From assembly GCA_007127015.1 (NCBI GenBank), contig SLAE01000046.1, forward strand, positions 1 through 8,190: 8,190 nucleotides of DNA, written 5' to 3'. Shown one piece after another: positions 1 to 6,281 of the stretch (position 1 is its first letter; each line of letters opens with the position of its first letter). A model generated the notes under the pieces. The model saw nothing but the letters and a program-made list of their open reading frames with translations, ran no database searches and was not told the origin of the DNA. A program made the position numbers and the translations under genes. The DNA is from Desulfonatronospira sp. Lineage in GTDB: Bacteria; Desulfobacterota; Desulfovibrionia; Desulfovibrionales; Desulfonatronovibrionaceae.

Positions 1-2
1 CA

Positions 3-1388
3 GAAGGTTCAAGAATACAAACCGCGGCCTTTGATCTTGAAACCATCGAGCATAATGTTCTGGATCATCCAAACGTTAAAAGTGTGACCTCTTTTATCGG
101 GGAAGGGGCTCCCAGATTTTACCTGGCCATGGAGCCGGAGATGCCCAATCCGGCCTTTGCCCAGTTGATTGTAAATATTGACGGCGCGGAACATCTGGAT
201 GATGTTCAGGAGTTTATCCGCGAATATCTGGTTCAGAATTATCCATATGCCCTGCCCAGAGTGCGCAAGTTTCCCATGGGACCTCCGGTGGATTCCGTGG
301 AAGTCCGTTTCAGTGGTCCGGACCGGCAGGTTCTGCGGCATCTTGCCGAACAGACCGAAGAGGTTATGCGCCGCGACCATGATTCCATTGAGGTTCGAAA
401 TGACTGGCGGCAGATGATCAAAACTCACAGACTGGAATATTCCCAGTCCAGAGGACTGCGGGCCGGTGTGGGACGCGAGGATGTGGCCAGGACGGTAAAG
501 CTCAATTTTGACGGGCTTCAAATCGGCCTGTACCGCGAAGAAGACAAGCTGATGCCCATAATTCTGCGCCCCCCTGATGAGGCCAGAATGCGTCTGGAAG
601 ATATTTTTGCTCTGGACGTGCGCTCTCCGGGATTTCCCGAGGGCACCCCGCTGGGTCAGGTACTTTCCGGAGCCCGGCTCATCTGGGAGGATGGGATAAT
701 TATCCGCAGGAACAGGGAAAAGACAATTACTGCCAGCTGTGAACCAGGAAAAGGCACGGCTCTTGAGCTTATGGACCGCATCCGGCAGGATGTGGAGGCA
801 ATTGAGCTTCCGCCGGGCTACAGGATGGAGTGGGGAGGAGAATATGAACAATCAAGGGATTCGCAGCTGGAAGTCTTCTCCGGTGTACCTCTAAGTTTTC
901 TGCTCATGGCCCTGGTAGTCGTAGCCCTGTTCAGTTCACTGCGCCAGCCTGTCATAATCCTGCTGGTTCTGCCTCTGGCCATGATCGGGGTTACCCTTGG
1001 CCTGCTCGTGACCGGTCAGCCTTTCGGATTTCTCGCACTGCTTGGTACGCTCAGCCTTTCAGGCCTGCTGATCAAGAATGTGGTCGTGCTCATCAGCCGC
1101 ATAGATTCAAACCTGGCCTCAGGTCAGGAACCCTACAGTTCTGTGCTGGATGCTTCTGTAAGCAGGCTCAGGCCGGTGATGATGGCCACCCTGTCCACGG
1201 TTATGGGCATGACCCCTCTGCTTTTCGATATTTTCTGGCTGTCCATGGCCATAGCTATCATTTTCGGGCTGACCTTCGCCACAGTGCTCACCCTTCTCGT
1301 GGTACCCGTTCTTTACGCGCTGTTTTTCCGTATTGAAATTCAGGAAGAGGAGGCTGGCAATGACGCAAATCTCGCCTCATCCGGTTGA
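3..1388 (+). CDS. RND-family multidrug/heavy-metal efflux pump, inner-membrane permease subunit, C-terminal part (5' truncated by window edge)
   Basis: This is the last 461 residues of a proton-driven RND transporter, normally about 1,000 to 1,050 residues; these export drugs, metals or lipids across the inner membrane with a periplasmic adaptor and an outer-membrane channel. The frame is open from base 3, so the GTG at base 84 is internal, not the start. Numbering residues from that GTG, 1 to about 260 form the second periplasmic (porter/docking) region, ending in the typical RND motif LPPGYRMEWGGEYEQ (242-256). Five membrane helices (TM8-TM12) follow. TM10 reads GLLIKNVVVLI, and K331 matches the relay lysine of AcrB (K940); the partner aspartates in TM4 lie outside the window. 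The closing stretch, from LRPVMMATLSTVMGMTPL to VVPVLYALFF, is also standard. The substrate cannot be told from this part. The stop codon falls inside a 15-base direct repeat, and no clear intrinsic terminator follows. The family is near certain; the subfamily is unknown. Confidence 0.93.
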   Translation, partial: EGSRIQTAAFDLETIEHNVLDHPNVKSVTSFIGEGAPRFYLAMEPEMPNPAFAQLIVNIDGAEHLDDVQEFIREYLVQNYPYALPRVRKFPMGPPVDSVEVRFSGPDRQVLRHLAEQTEEVMRRDHDSIEVRNDWRQMIKTHRLEYSQSRGLRAGVGREDVARTVKLNFDGLQIGLYREEDKLMPIILRPPDEARMRLEDIFALDVRSPGFPEGTPLGQVLSGARLIWEDGIIIRRNREKTITASCEPGKGTALELMDRIRQDVEAIELPPGYRMEWGGEYEQSRDSQLEVFSGVPLSFLLMALVVVALFSSLRQPVIILLVLPLAMIGVTLGLLVTGQPFGFLALLGTLSLSGLLIKNVVVLISRIDSNLASGQEPYSSVLDASVSRLRPVMMATLSTVMGMTPLLFDIFWLSMAIAIIFGLTFATVLTLLVVPVLYALFFRIEIQEEEAGNDANLASSG

Positions 1389-1409
1389 AGCGTATTTCTG
1401 AAATATTCA

Positions 1410-1493
1410 TAACCGCCCGCTCGCAGACTCGCCCAGTTAGATACAGCTTCGCTGTAGACCGCAGGTCATTTAACCGCCCGCTCGCAGACTCGC
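1410..1493. repeat. 23-base perfect direct repeat, two copies
   Basis: The segments 1410-1432 and 1471-1493 are identical over 23 bases, beginning TAACCGCCCGCTCGC and ending AGACTCGC. The copies start 61 bases apart. Between them lies a perfect small hairpin, TACAGC-TTC-GCTGTA (1442-1456). Two copies with an irregular hairpin spacer do not make a CRISPR. The sequence looks like a dispersed intergenic repeat unit. Confidence 0.75.
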
Positions 1494-1494
1494 T

Positions 1495-1697
1495 CAAGGC
1501 GCGAAGGGCGCTAAGTGAAGATTAATCAAAGCGGGGTTAGGCTCAAACAATCTCACCCATCACTGCGTGATAAAAGAGCTACGCCGACAGGCGTGGAAGC
1601 CTTTGGCTCTGCTGTAGTCCATGATTAGAGCGGAGCTCTTGAAATGGACAACCCAGCAGAGCAAAAATCCTTCTTCTTTGCGTACTTCGTGCCTTTG
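1495..1697. repeat. Imperfect inverted pair of a CAAAGGC-CGAAG-CGC-AAG type repeat
   Basis: Bases 1495-1515 read CAAGGCGCGAAGGGCGCTAAG. The reverse complement of 1676-1697 begins CAAAGGCACGAAG and ends ACGCAAAG, so the two match closely with one gap and a few changes, in opposite orientation. The second copy resembles a motif of the type 'ACCACAAAGGCACGAAGGACGCAAAG' that I recall as dispersed in many unrelated bacterial genomes; that is recollection, not a search. The enclosed region is packed with small stem-loops: 1559-1571, 1581-1594 and the nested structure at 1606-1662. Confidence 0.5.
1606..1662. other. Nested stem-loop between convergent genes
   Basis: Three stems nest inside each other: GCTCTGCTG (1606-1614) with CAGCAGAGC (1654-1662), GTCCA (1617-1621) with TGGAC (1645-1649), and AGAGC-GGA-GCTCT (1627-1639). 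On the + strand it is followed by only five A residues, and neither strand carries a T-run right after the stem, so it is not a standard intrinsic terminator. It could still slow or protect the 3' ends of the RND and Lon-like transcripts, which converge here. Function unknown. Confidence 0.55.
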
Positions 1698-1744
1698 TGG
1701 TTAATAATTTTCGTCTCATCCGGTTATTGAGCTGCTTCTTTCGA

Positions 1745-4177
1745 TTACTTTTTCTTCCTGCTGCCGCGGACCTGTTTGTCCGCGAGGTGAGCCAGCCGCC
1801 GCAACCTTTCATTGACCAGATCGTAGAGGGATCCAGGTGAGAATTTCCCGTTGACCAGCTTTCTGCCTGCTTTGACTCTGGTCAGAATTTCCATGGCTTC
1901 CTCTATTCTTTCCACGGCATGGACGTGAAATCTGCCTTCCCGCACCGCCTGGATGACTTCATCCTTAAGCATGAGGTGGGGCAGGTTGTCTCTGGGAATG
2001 ATCACTCCCTGTTCTCCGGAAAGGCCTTTGCGCCTGCAGACCTCGAAATATCCTTCGATCTTGCGGGTGACCTCTCCTACAGCCATGACCGCGCCGGACT
2101 GGCTGATCGCGCCTGTAAAGGCAAAGGCCAGGTTGATGGGCACTCTTGAGAGCGCCGAGAGCAGGGCGGCCAGCTCAGCTCCCGAAGCTGAGTCACCGTC
2201 GATATGGGCGTAGCTTTGTTCGAAGCAGAGGCTTCCGGAAAGGACCAGGGGCTTGTCCTGAGCAAAAAGATTCTGCAGATAGCCCTTGATGATCATCATC
2301 CCCTTGGTATGAATCGGCCCCCCCAGTTCGGCTTCGCGCTCCAGGTCCATTATTCCTCCGTGACCCACTCCGGTGGTGCAGGAGATCTGATGGGGCAAAG
2401 CCAGGATATAATCACCGAACATGCTGACGGACAGGCCGTTGGCCCGGCCTGTGCTGTAGCCTTGAGTACTGACCTTGATGGCTTCGCGCTGATATTCGGA
2501 CATGAACTCATCTTCATATAGATTGAGCCTGTAGTTTCTGGCATCAAGGGCTTTTGCCACAGCTTCAGGCTCGACCGCTTCCTTACCGGACATGCGCGCG
2601 TAGGCATCGGCTTCAACCATAAGTTCGGCAATGTGGGAGAACTTGAGTGAAAGCTTATGCTGATCTCCAGCCATACGGGAAGAGTAGTCAATAAGAGCAG
2701 CCACCGCTTCCCGGGAAAAATCCGAAAGCGCGCTGCCCTGGGCTATGCGGGCCAGAATAAGGCATTGATCATCTATCGCGCGCTGGTTCCTGGCAATGCT
2801 TTCCTGCATGTGAGCCTTGATTTTGAACAGCTTGGCAAACCTCTCGTCAGCATCCAGAAGAATTTCATACAGCTCGTCTGTTCCCAGCAGAATGATCTTT
2901 ACATCCAGATCGATCGGTTCGGGCTGGATGGTCCTTGTCCGGACAGGATCATACTGTTCGTCCGGATCGTCCATTCCCAGCCTGTTTGAGCGCAGACAGC
3001 GCAGAAGTCCTTCCCAGGCCTGCGGCTGGGACAGGATATCTTCCACCCGGACTATCAGGAAACCGCCGTTGGCCCTGTGCAGGCTTCCAGCCTTAAGCAG
3101 GGTGAAATCAGTGTAATAGGTGCCCATTTCTGATTCGCGCTCAATGCAGCCAAGCAGGTTATAATAAGTTGGATGATCTTCCACGATGATGGGAGCGCCC
3201 TGATCATGGGCATGCTCGACAAAAATGTTTACCCTGTAACGGGAAAATAAACTTTCCTGGCTGGACGAGCCTGCTTCACCCGTGGAATCTCCGCTTTGCT
3301 CCCTGGGCTTGAAGTGTTCGATGTTTTCCAGAACGTCTTCTTTAAGCTGGTCGAGGAAATTTAGAATTTTAGGGTAACGGGCGTATTCCTGCCTGATTTT
3401 TTTCATGCACAGATCGACTTTCGACCCGGCGACTTCCCGGTCAAGTTCGTGTTCCTGTTCGCGCAGATCCTGTTCTTTTTTGCTTATCTGCCTTGAAAAT
3501 TTGAGCAAAGCCTCCATAATCCGGTTGCTTTGATGTATGAGGTTTTTTTTCAACTCCGGGCTCAAATTTTCAAATTCTTCCGGAGTAGGGGCTTTGCCGT
3601 CCACCAGCGGGTACAGATTCAGGGATCCGTTTTCGTCGACACTCAGACTGAAGCCGTTTTGATGCGCCTTGTGCTCCATGCGGGAAAGCAGATTTTCCCT
3701 GGTTTCATTGTAGTCTTTAAGCAGATCTCCGTGTCTGCGGATATAAAAATCCTGTTCAAAACCCGATGGTATGGATTCACGCAGGCTCTTGACCATCTTC
3801 ACCATGTTCTGCCTGAATCTGCGCGCATGGCCGGGCGGCAGATCAATTGCCGCAGGCCGGTCGGGATCTTCAAAATTATTTACATAGATCCAGTCCATGG
3901 GTGTGGTTTTTTTTTCCGCTCTGGGACTTAAAACGTCCTTTATGAATCTTGTGCGACCCAGACCCTTTTCTCCGCAGAGGTAGACATTGTATCCGGAACG
4001 GTTTATGGCCAAAGCAAGTTCCAGAGCTTCAAAGGCTCTTTGCTGGCAGCTTTTGAAACAGGGTTCTTTGGGCTTCACGTTGCCGGTATGTTCGAATTTT
4101 ACCCTTGATGGCGGCAGGGATACGCTCAGCTTTTCTGCCGGCAGTGACTTGTATTTTTTCATGTACTCCTCAAACAT
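1745..4177 (-). CDS. Lon-related AAA-type ATP-dependent protease (LonB-like/YcbZ-like family)
   Basis: The 810-residue product matches a family of large cytoplasmic Lon-related proteases of about 800 residues; substrates are poorly known. Order of parts: a P-loop at 69-76 (GEKGLGRT) after a helix ending in LELALAI; the family motif VNNFEDPDRP (99-108); a long charged helical insert (about 140-290, probably coiled coil); RVNIFVEHAHDQGAPIIVED (315-334); a Walker B-like segment (GGFLIVRVED, 371-380); a sensor region (KIILLGTDEL) with R446 as possible arginine finger; and a C-terminal Lon protease domain. In that domain S663 (in GDSASGAEL) and K706 (in EVTRKIEG) are 43 residues apart, the same spacing as the Ser679/Lys722 pair of E. 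coli Lon. The P-loop lysine is replaced by arginine. Start choice is open: ATG 4177 has a modest AGGGA 5' of it, while ATG 4162 (M6) has GAGGAG only 3 bases upstream. The gene stands alone, convergent with the RND gene and divergent from atpZ. Confidence 0.9.
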   Translation of the reverse strand: MFEEYMKKYKSLPAEKLSVSLPPSRVKFEHTGNVKPKEPCFKSCQQRAFEALELALAINRSGYNVYLCGEKGLGRTRFIKDVLSPRAEKKTTPMDWIYVNNFEDPDRPAAIDLPPGHARRFRQNMVKMVKSLRESIPSGFEQDFYIRRHGDLLKDYNETRENLLSRMEHKAHQNGFSLSVDENGSLNLYPLVDGKAPTPEEFENLSPELKKNLIHQSNRIMEALLKFSRQISKKEQDLREQEHELDREVAGSKVDLCMKKIRQEYARYPKILNFLDQLKEDVLENIEHFKPREQSGDSTGEAGSSSQESLFSRYRVNIFVEHAHDQGAPIIVEDHPTYYNLLGCIERESEMGTYYTDFTLLKAGSLHRANGGFLIVRVEDILSQPQAWEGLLRCLRSNRLGMDDPDEQYDPVRTRTIQPEPIDLDVKIILLGTDELYEILLDADERFAKLFKIKAHMQESIARNQRAIDDQCLILARIAQGSALSDFSREAVAALIDYSSRMAGDQHKLSLKFSHIAELMVEADAYARMSGKEAVEPEAVAKALDARNYRLNLYEDEFMSEYQREAIKVSTQGYSTGRANGLSVSMFGDYILALPHQISCTTGVGHGGIMDLEREAELGGPIHTKGMMIIKGYLQNLFAQDKPLVLSGSLCFEQSYAHIDGDSASGAELAALLSALSRVPINLAFAFTGAISQSGAVMAVGEVTRKIEGYFEVCRRKGLSGEQGVIIPRDNLPHLMLKDEVIQAVREGRFHVHAVERIEEAMEILTRVKAGRKLVNGKFSPGSLYDLVNERLRRLAHLADKQVRGSRKKK

Positions 4178-4207
4178 TTTTCCCTGAATGCGGGTTTTAA
4201 AAAAATC

Positions 4208-4236
4208 TGTATATCCTGTGGGCGCGGCTTTGGCAA
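4208..4236 (-). promoter_or_regulatory. Putative sigma-70 promoter of the Lon-like gene
   Basis: Read on the minus strand, TTGCCA (4236-4231, 5/6 to the -35 consensus) and TATACA (4213-4208, 4/6 to the -10 consensus) are separated by exactly 17 bases. The -10 box ends about 30 bases before the ATG at 4177, giving a short leader. This is a consensus match only, and no heat-shock-type promoter was recognised nearby. Confidence 0.5.
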
Positions 4237-4305
4237 GATAATGGACCTGTTGGCCAGTTCCTTAAAAGTGGAAAAAATTTATTCTGCTGATTAATGAATC
4301 CGTTC

Positions 4306-4511
4306 ATCAGGCTCCGGGGTTTGGCCGAACGGCCGTAAAAACTCGCTCCAAGGCAGTCTAGGTCAAAATCCCGGGTGTGCCTGGTCTATACATTCTGCTG
4401 AAGAGTATGATTTTTTATATGAATATACTCAAAGGATTAAAGGATTTTGATTGAGTCTGCCTAAGTCGCTCAGACAGTTTACAGCCGTTCGGCCAAACCC
4501 CGGAACCTGAT
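4306..4511. repeat. 206-base element with 34-base terminal inverted repeats (MITE/REP-like)
   Basis: Bases 4306-4339 and the reverse complement of 4478-4511 agree at 32 of 34 positions, each arm containing the core TTTGGCCGAACGGC. The arms have a partial inner extension (AGGCAGTCT at 4351-4359 against AGTCTGCCT at 4454-4462). The interior has a GAGTAT/ATACTC stem (4403-4408 with 4425-4430) and a tandem AAAGGATT pair (4431-4446). No reading frame of note is inside. A related single arm recurs at 7356-7397. It sits between the two divergent promoters of the Lon-like gene and atpZ. It may be a non-autonomous mobile element or an extragenic palindrome; no target duplication is evident. Confidence 0.75.
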
Positions 4512-4751
4512 GGAATATCATTCTGCAAAAAAAAAATTCAAGTATTCAGGTGCTGACGATGGTCAGCCAGCAGAAGTATTTTTTAAACGTTTTAAGGCAA
4601 GGGCGGCAGCAGACCCTTGGCGCGGCGCGAAGAGTGCAGAAAAATCAAATATTTAGAGCATGCATAATAGTTAAATAAGTACCTGATGATTTTTTTTGAA
4701 TCATAAATATCCAATTGACTAAGAATGAAACTGTGTGCTAGACCCTGTCCA
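4512..4751. other. Intergenic stretch without a recognisable gene
   Basis: These 240 bases carry no supported gene. Visible items are a run of ten A (4527-4536), a hairpin GCTGAC-GATG-GTCAGC (4552-4567), a GC-rich patch from about 4597 to 4640 with a CAAGGG/CCCTTG stem (4598-4603 with 4614-4619), and an AT-rich part with ATGATT/AATCAT around a T-run (4686-4704). A TTGACT at 4715-4720 could be a -35 box, but no good -10 box lies 16-18 bases downstream. A small RNA cannot be excluded or supported. Confidence 0.4.
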
Positions 4752-4769
4752 TTGTGAACGATTTAACGA
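4752..4769. promoter_or_regulatory. Rex operator upstream of the atp F0 operon
   Basis: TTGTGAACGATTTAACGA is an 18-base imperfect palindrome that fits the known Rex site TTGTKAA-N4-TTMACAA: the left half is perfect and the right half TTAACGA differs from TTAACAA at one base. It lies 33 bases before the atpZ ATG, in the promoter region. Together with the rex gene just downstream of atpE and a second such site at rex itself, this suggests that Rex represses the operon when NADH is low and releases it when NADH is high. Inferred from sequence only. Confidence 0.7.
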
Positions 4770-4794
4770 ATTATTAAAAATAGCTTATTTTAAA

Positions 4795-4800
4795 TATAAT
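4795..4800 (+). promoter_or_regulatory. Consensus -10-like TATAAT beside the atpZ start
   Basis: A perfect TATAAT ends two bases before the first ATG of atpZ. The -35 region 16-18 bases upstream (around 4771-4778) is AT-only and weak. If it is a real -10 box, transcription would begin near 4807, inside the assumed coding region, and translation would have to start at the in-frame ATG 4854. More likely it is part of an AT-rich untranslated leader, so confidence is low. Confidence 0.2.
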
Positions 4801-4802
4801 AT

Positions 4803-5111
4803 ATGGTCTTCAGATCCAATAAATCCGGTAAGTCCGGTAAATATATAGACTGGATGCACGCAGGCAAAGCCTCCCTGCTGGGCATACACCTGATTACATG
4901 TACCTTTGTCGGCTTATTGATCGGCTATCTGCTGGACAGATGGCTGGGCACAGAACCCTGGTTCCTGCTTGCGTTCCTGTTTTTTGGTATTGCGGCCGGT
5001 TTTAAAAACATGTACGTGGAAGCCAAAAAGATTCAAGAGGAAGAGAAAAAAAAGGAACAGGAAAAGCTGGAAAGAATGGAGAAGATGGAAAGGCAGGAGA
5101 AAAATGAATAA
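4803..5111 (+). CDS. atpZ: AtpZ/AtpQ-type accessory subunit of F1F0 ATP synthase (ATPase gene 1 family)
   Basis: The 102-residue protein is the small two-helix membrane protein often encoded first in atp operons; the family is linked to assembly or cation (Mg2+/Ca2+) supply of the synthase. TM1 is about residues 24-44, followed by the family hallmark GYLLDRWLGTEPW (41-53), then TM2 (about 53-68) with GIAAGFKNMY. The tail from about 74 is very charged (KKIQEEEKKKEQEKLE), a likely cytoplasmic helix. Start: ATG 4803 is the first possible one, since an in-frame TAA lies at 4797. It has no Shine-Dalgarno sequence, only AT-rich DNA. ATG 4854 (M18) also lacks one and would still leave both helices intact. 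The gene overlaps atpI by 8 bases, which suggests coupled translation. Confidence 0.85.
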   Translation: MVFRSNKSGKSGKYIDWMHAGKASLLGIHLITCTFVGLLIGYLLDRWLGTEPWFLLAFLFFGIAAGFKNMYVEAKKIQEEEKKKEQEKLERMEKMERQEKNE

Positions 5112-5514
5112 AATGGTTGAAAACTTCCTTCGTAACCGGGGGTTTGTCCTGCCTAAAGTTCGTTATCTTTTGCGCAATCAGATATATCTTGCCTTGTTCG
5201 GGCTGGTGTTCAGCATCATACTGCTTCCAGCCTCATGGAGCATCGGATTCGCGGTAGGGGCCATTCTGGGCACCTTTAATTTCTATTTCATAGCCAAACT
5301 GGCTCAGGAACTGATCTACATGCAAAGAGGCGCTCTGGCGCCCCTGCTGTTCAGCTTCTACGTCCGGCTTTTTTTGACCGGGCTTGTTCTTTATGTGGCC
5401 ATCGTTTTCTGGGGAGCGAACGTGTTCGCTCTGCTTATCGGCTTGAGCATCATACTTGTGAATGTATTAATTTTTGGCGCCGCTTTGGTCGGTCAAAAAC
5501 TCAAGGAGGCATAA
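5104..5514 (+). CDS. atpI: F1F0 ATP synthase subunit I (AtpI)
   Basis: This 136-residue membrane protein fits the AtpI family, which is associated with assembly of the c-ring in several bacteria. Four hydrophobic segments are visible at about 26-44, 46-66, 84-104 and 106-128. GTFNFYFIAKLAQEL (56-70) between the second and third, and FYVRLFLTGLVLY (85-97), resemble the conserved parts of the family. The ATG at 5104 is chosen because AGGAG lies five bases upstream, and because it overlaps the atpZ stop by 8 bases, a common coupling arrangement. The open frame reaches further upstream, but that part only repeats the atpZ tail in another frame. The stop codon directly touches the atpB start. Sequence conservation in this family is weak, so the call rests on topology, motifs and position. 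Confidence 0.85.
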   Translation: MNKMVENFLRNRGFVLPKVRYLLRNQIYLALFGLVFSIILLPASWSIGFAVGAILGTFNFYFIAKLAQELIYMQRGALAPLLFSFYVRLFLTGLVLYVAIVFWGANVFALLIGLSIILVNVLIFGAALVGQKLKEA

Positions 5515-6198
5515 ATGGAAGACTTGTATCAATGGATGTTTTTGAAGGAACTGGCCCAATTGGTGGGTCTGGGCATGATCCCGCATCACGTACTGTACTC
5601 CTGGTTTTTCATTGTCCTGCTTGTTCTGGTGGGTTGGATGGCCACCCGCAGGATGACCCTGATTCCCAGAGGGGCGCAGAATTTTTTTGAGTGGCTGATC
5701 AAGGCGGTTGAGGATTTTGTGGTGACCAACATGGGCGAAGCCGGAAGAAAGGTTTTCCCGGTCCTTTTCACCCTGCTCATATACATCTGGGTGCTGAACA
5801 TCTCCGGACTGGTACCCAGCATTGACGCGGCCACAGCCAACATCAACACTACGGCAGGCATGGCCCTTTTCGTGTTTGTCTACTATAACTACTGGGGCAT
5901 AAGAATACACGGCGCCGCATACATCAAAAAATTCATGGGACCATACTGGTGGTTTGCACCGGTCATGTTTCCCATTGAACTGGTCAGTCATCTGGCCCGG
6001 CCGCTGAGCCTTGCGCTGCGGCTGTTCGGAAACATCCGCGCCGAGGAAATCACCATTGCGGTCATGTTCATTCTGGCTCCAATTCTTGGCTCTTTGCCCA
6101 TATTCGTTCTCTTCCTGCTGCTTAAGACCATGCAGGCCTTTGTTTTCTTCATGCTGACCATGATGTATCTCAAGGAAGCTTTTGAAGAAGCGCATTAA
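5515..6198 (+). CDS. atpB: F1F0 ATP synthase subunit a
   Basis: Subunit a (227 residues) is the F0 stator protein that forms the two half-channels through which ions reach and leave the c-ring. The key motif SLALRLFGNIRAEE (165-178) holds the essential arginine R169, equivalent to E. coli R210. E178 corresponds to E219 and Q207 (in KTMQAFVF) to Q252. Further marks are the hydrophobic helices at about 28-44 and 80-100, the GLVPS motif (98-102), and the paired C-terminal helices. The length is normal for a short deltaproteobacterial AtpB. Translation starts at the ATG right after the atpI TAA, with a strong AAGGAGG in the end of atpI. The family call is certain; the ion used is not decided by this subunit. 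Confidence 0.97.
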   Translation: MEDLYQWMFLKELAQLVGLGMIPHHVLYSWFFIVLLVLVGWMATRRMTLIPRGAQNFFEWLIKAVEDFVVTNMGEAGRKVFPVLFTLLIYIWVLNISGLVPSIDAATANINTTAGMALFVFVYYNYWGIRIHGAAYIKKFMGPYWWFAPVMFPIELVSHLARPLSLALRLFGNIRAEEITIAVMFILAPILGSLPIFVLFLLLKTMQAFVFFMLTMMYLKEAFEEAH

Positions 6199-6281
6199 TA
6201 AGCCGGCAGCACATTGAGACGTGATGATTGCGGGGGAAATGGTCTTTTGACCGAAATAATAAATCTGTAGGAGGTTTTGTA

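Larger units (their letters stand above)
1372..1725. repeat. 15-base direct repeats bracketing a hairpin-rich block
   Basis: TCGCCTCATCCGGTT (1372-1386) and TCGTCTCATCCGGTT (1711-1725) differ at one base and lie in the same orientation. The first copy includes the last codons and stop of the RND gene. The second lies 19 bases before the end of the convergent Lon-like gene. The 324 bases between them hold no gene. The arrangement resembles the footprint of an inserted or duplicated segment, but 15 bases is long for a target duplication and no transposase is present. Confidence 0.6.

Noticed and set aside
84..86. GTG at 84 as the start of the RND gene
   Set aside because: The frame is open upstream to the window edge and the upstream residues (TAAFDLETIEHNVLDHPNV) fit the periplasmic domain; the gene is simply cut.
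1410..1493. CRISPR array
   Set aside because: Only two copies of a 23-base repeat, with a hairpin in the spacer and no cas genes.
1745..4177. Several open frames of 60-133 codons on the opposite strand of the Lon-like gene (for example 2204-2521, 3530-3931)
   Set aside because: They are antisense to a gene with strong family motifs throughout, show no recognisable protein features and arise from codon bias.
4552..4640. Small RNA gene (SRP RNA, tRNA or other) in the GC-rich patch
   Set aside because: No conserved tRNA or SRP RNA motifs and no promoter-terminator pair; only short stems.
4715..4743. TTGACT at 4715 as the -35 box of the atp promoter
   Set aside because: The hexamers 16-18 bases downstream (such as GCTAGA) match the -10 consensus at two positions at most.
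4969..5103. Upstream extension of AtpI by 45 residues
   Set aside because: This part is an out-of-frame reading of the AtpZ tail; the ATG at 5104 has a proper Shine-Dalgarno sequence.
5467..6195. A 242-codon minus-strand frame across atpB
   Set aside because: It mirrors atpB exactly, is rich in His and Gln with no domain, and has no promoter or ribosome-binding site; it is a shadow.
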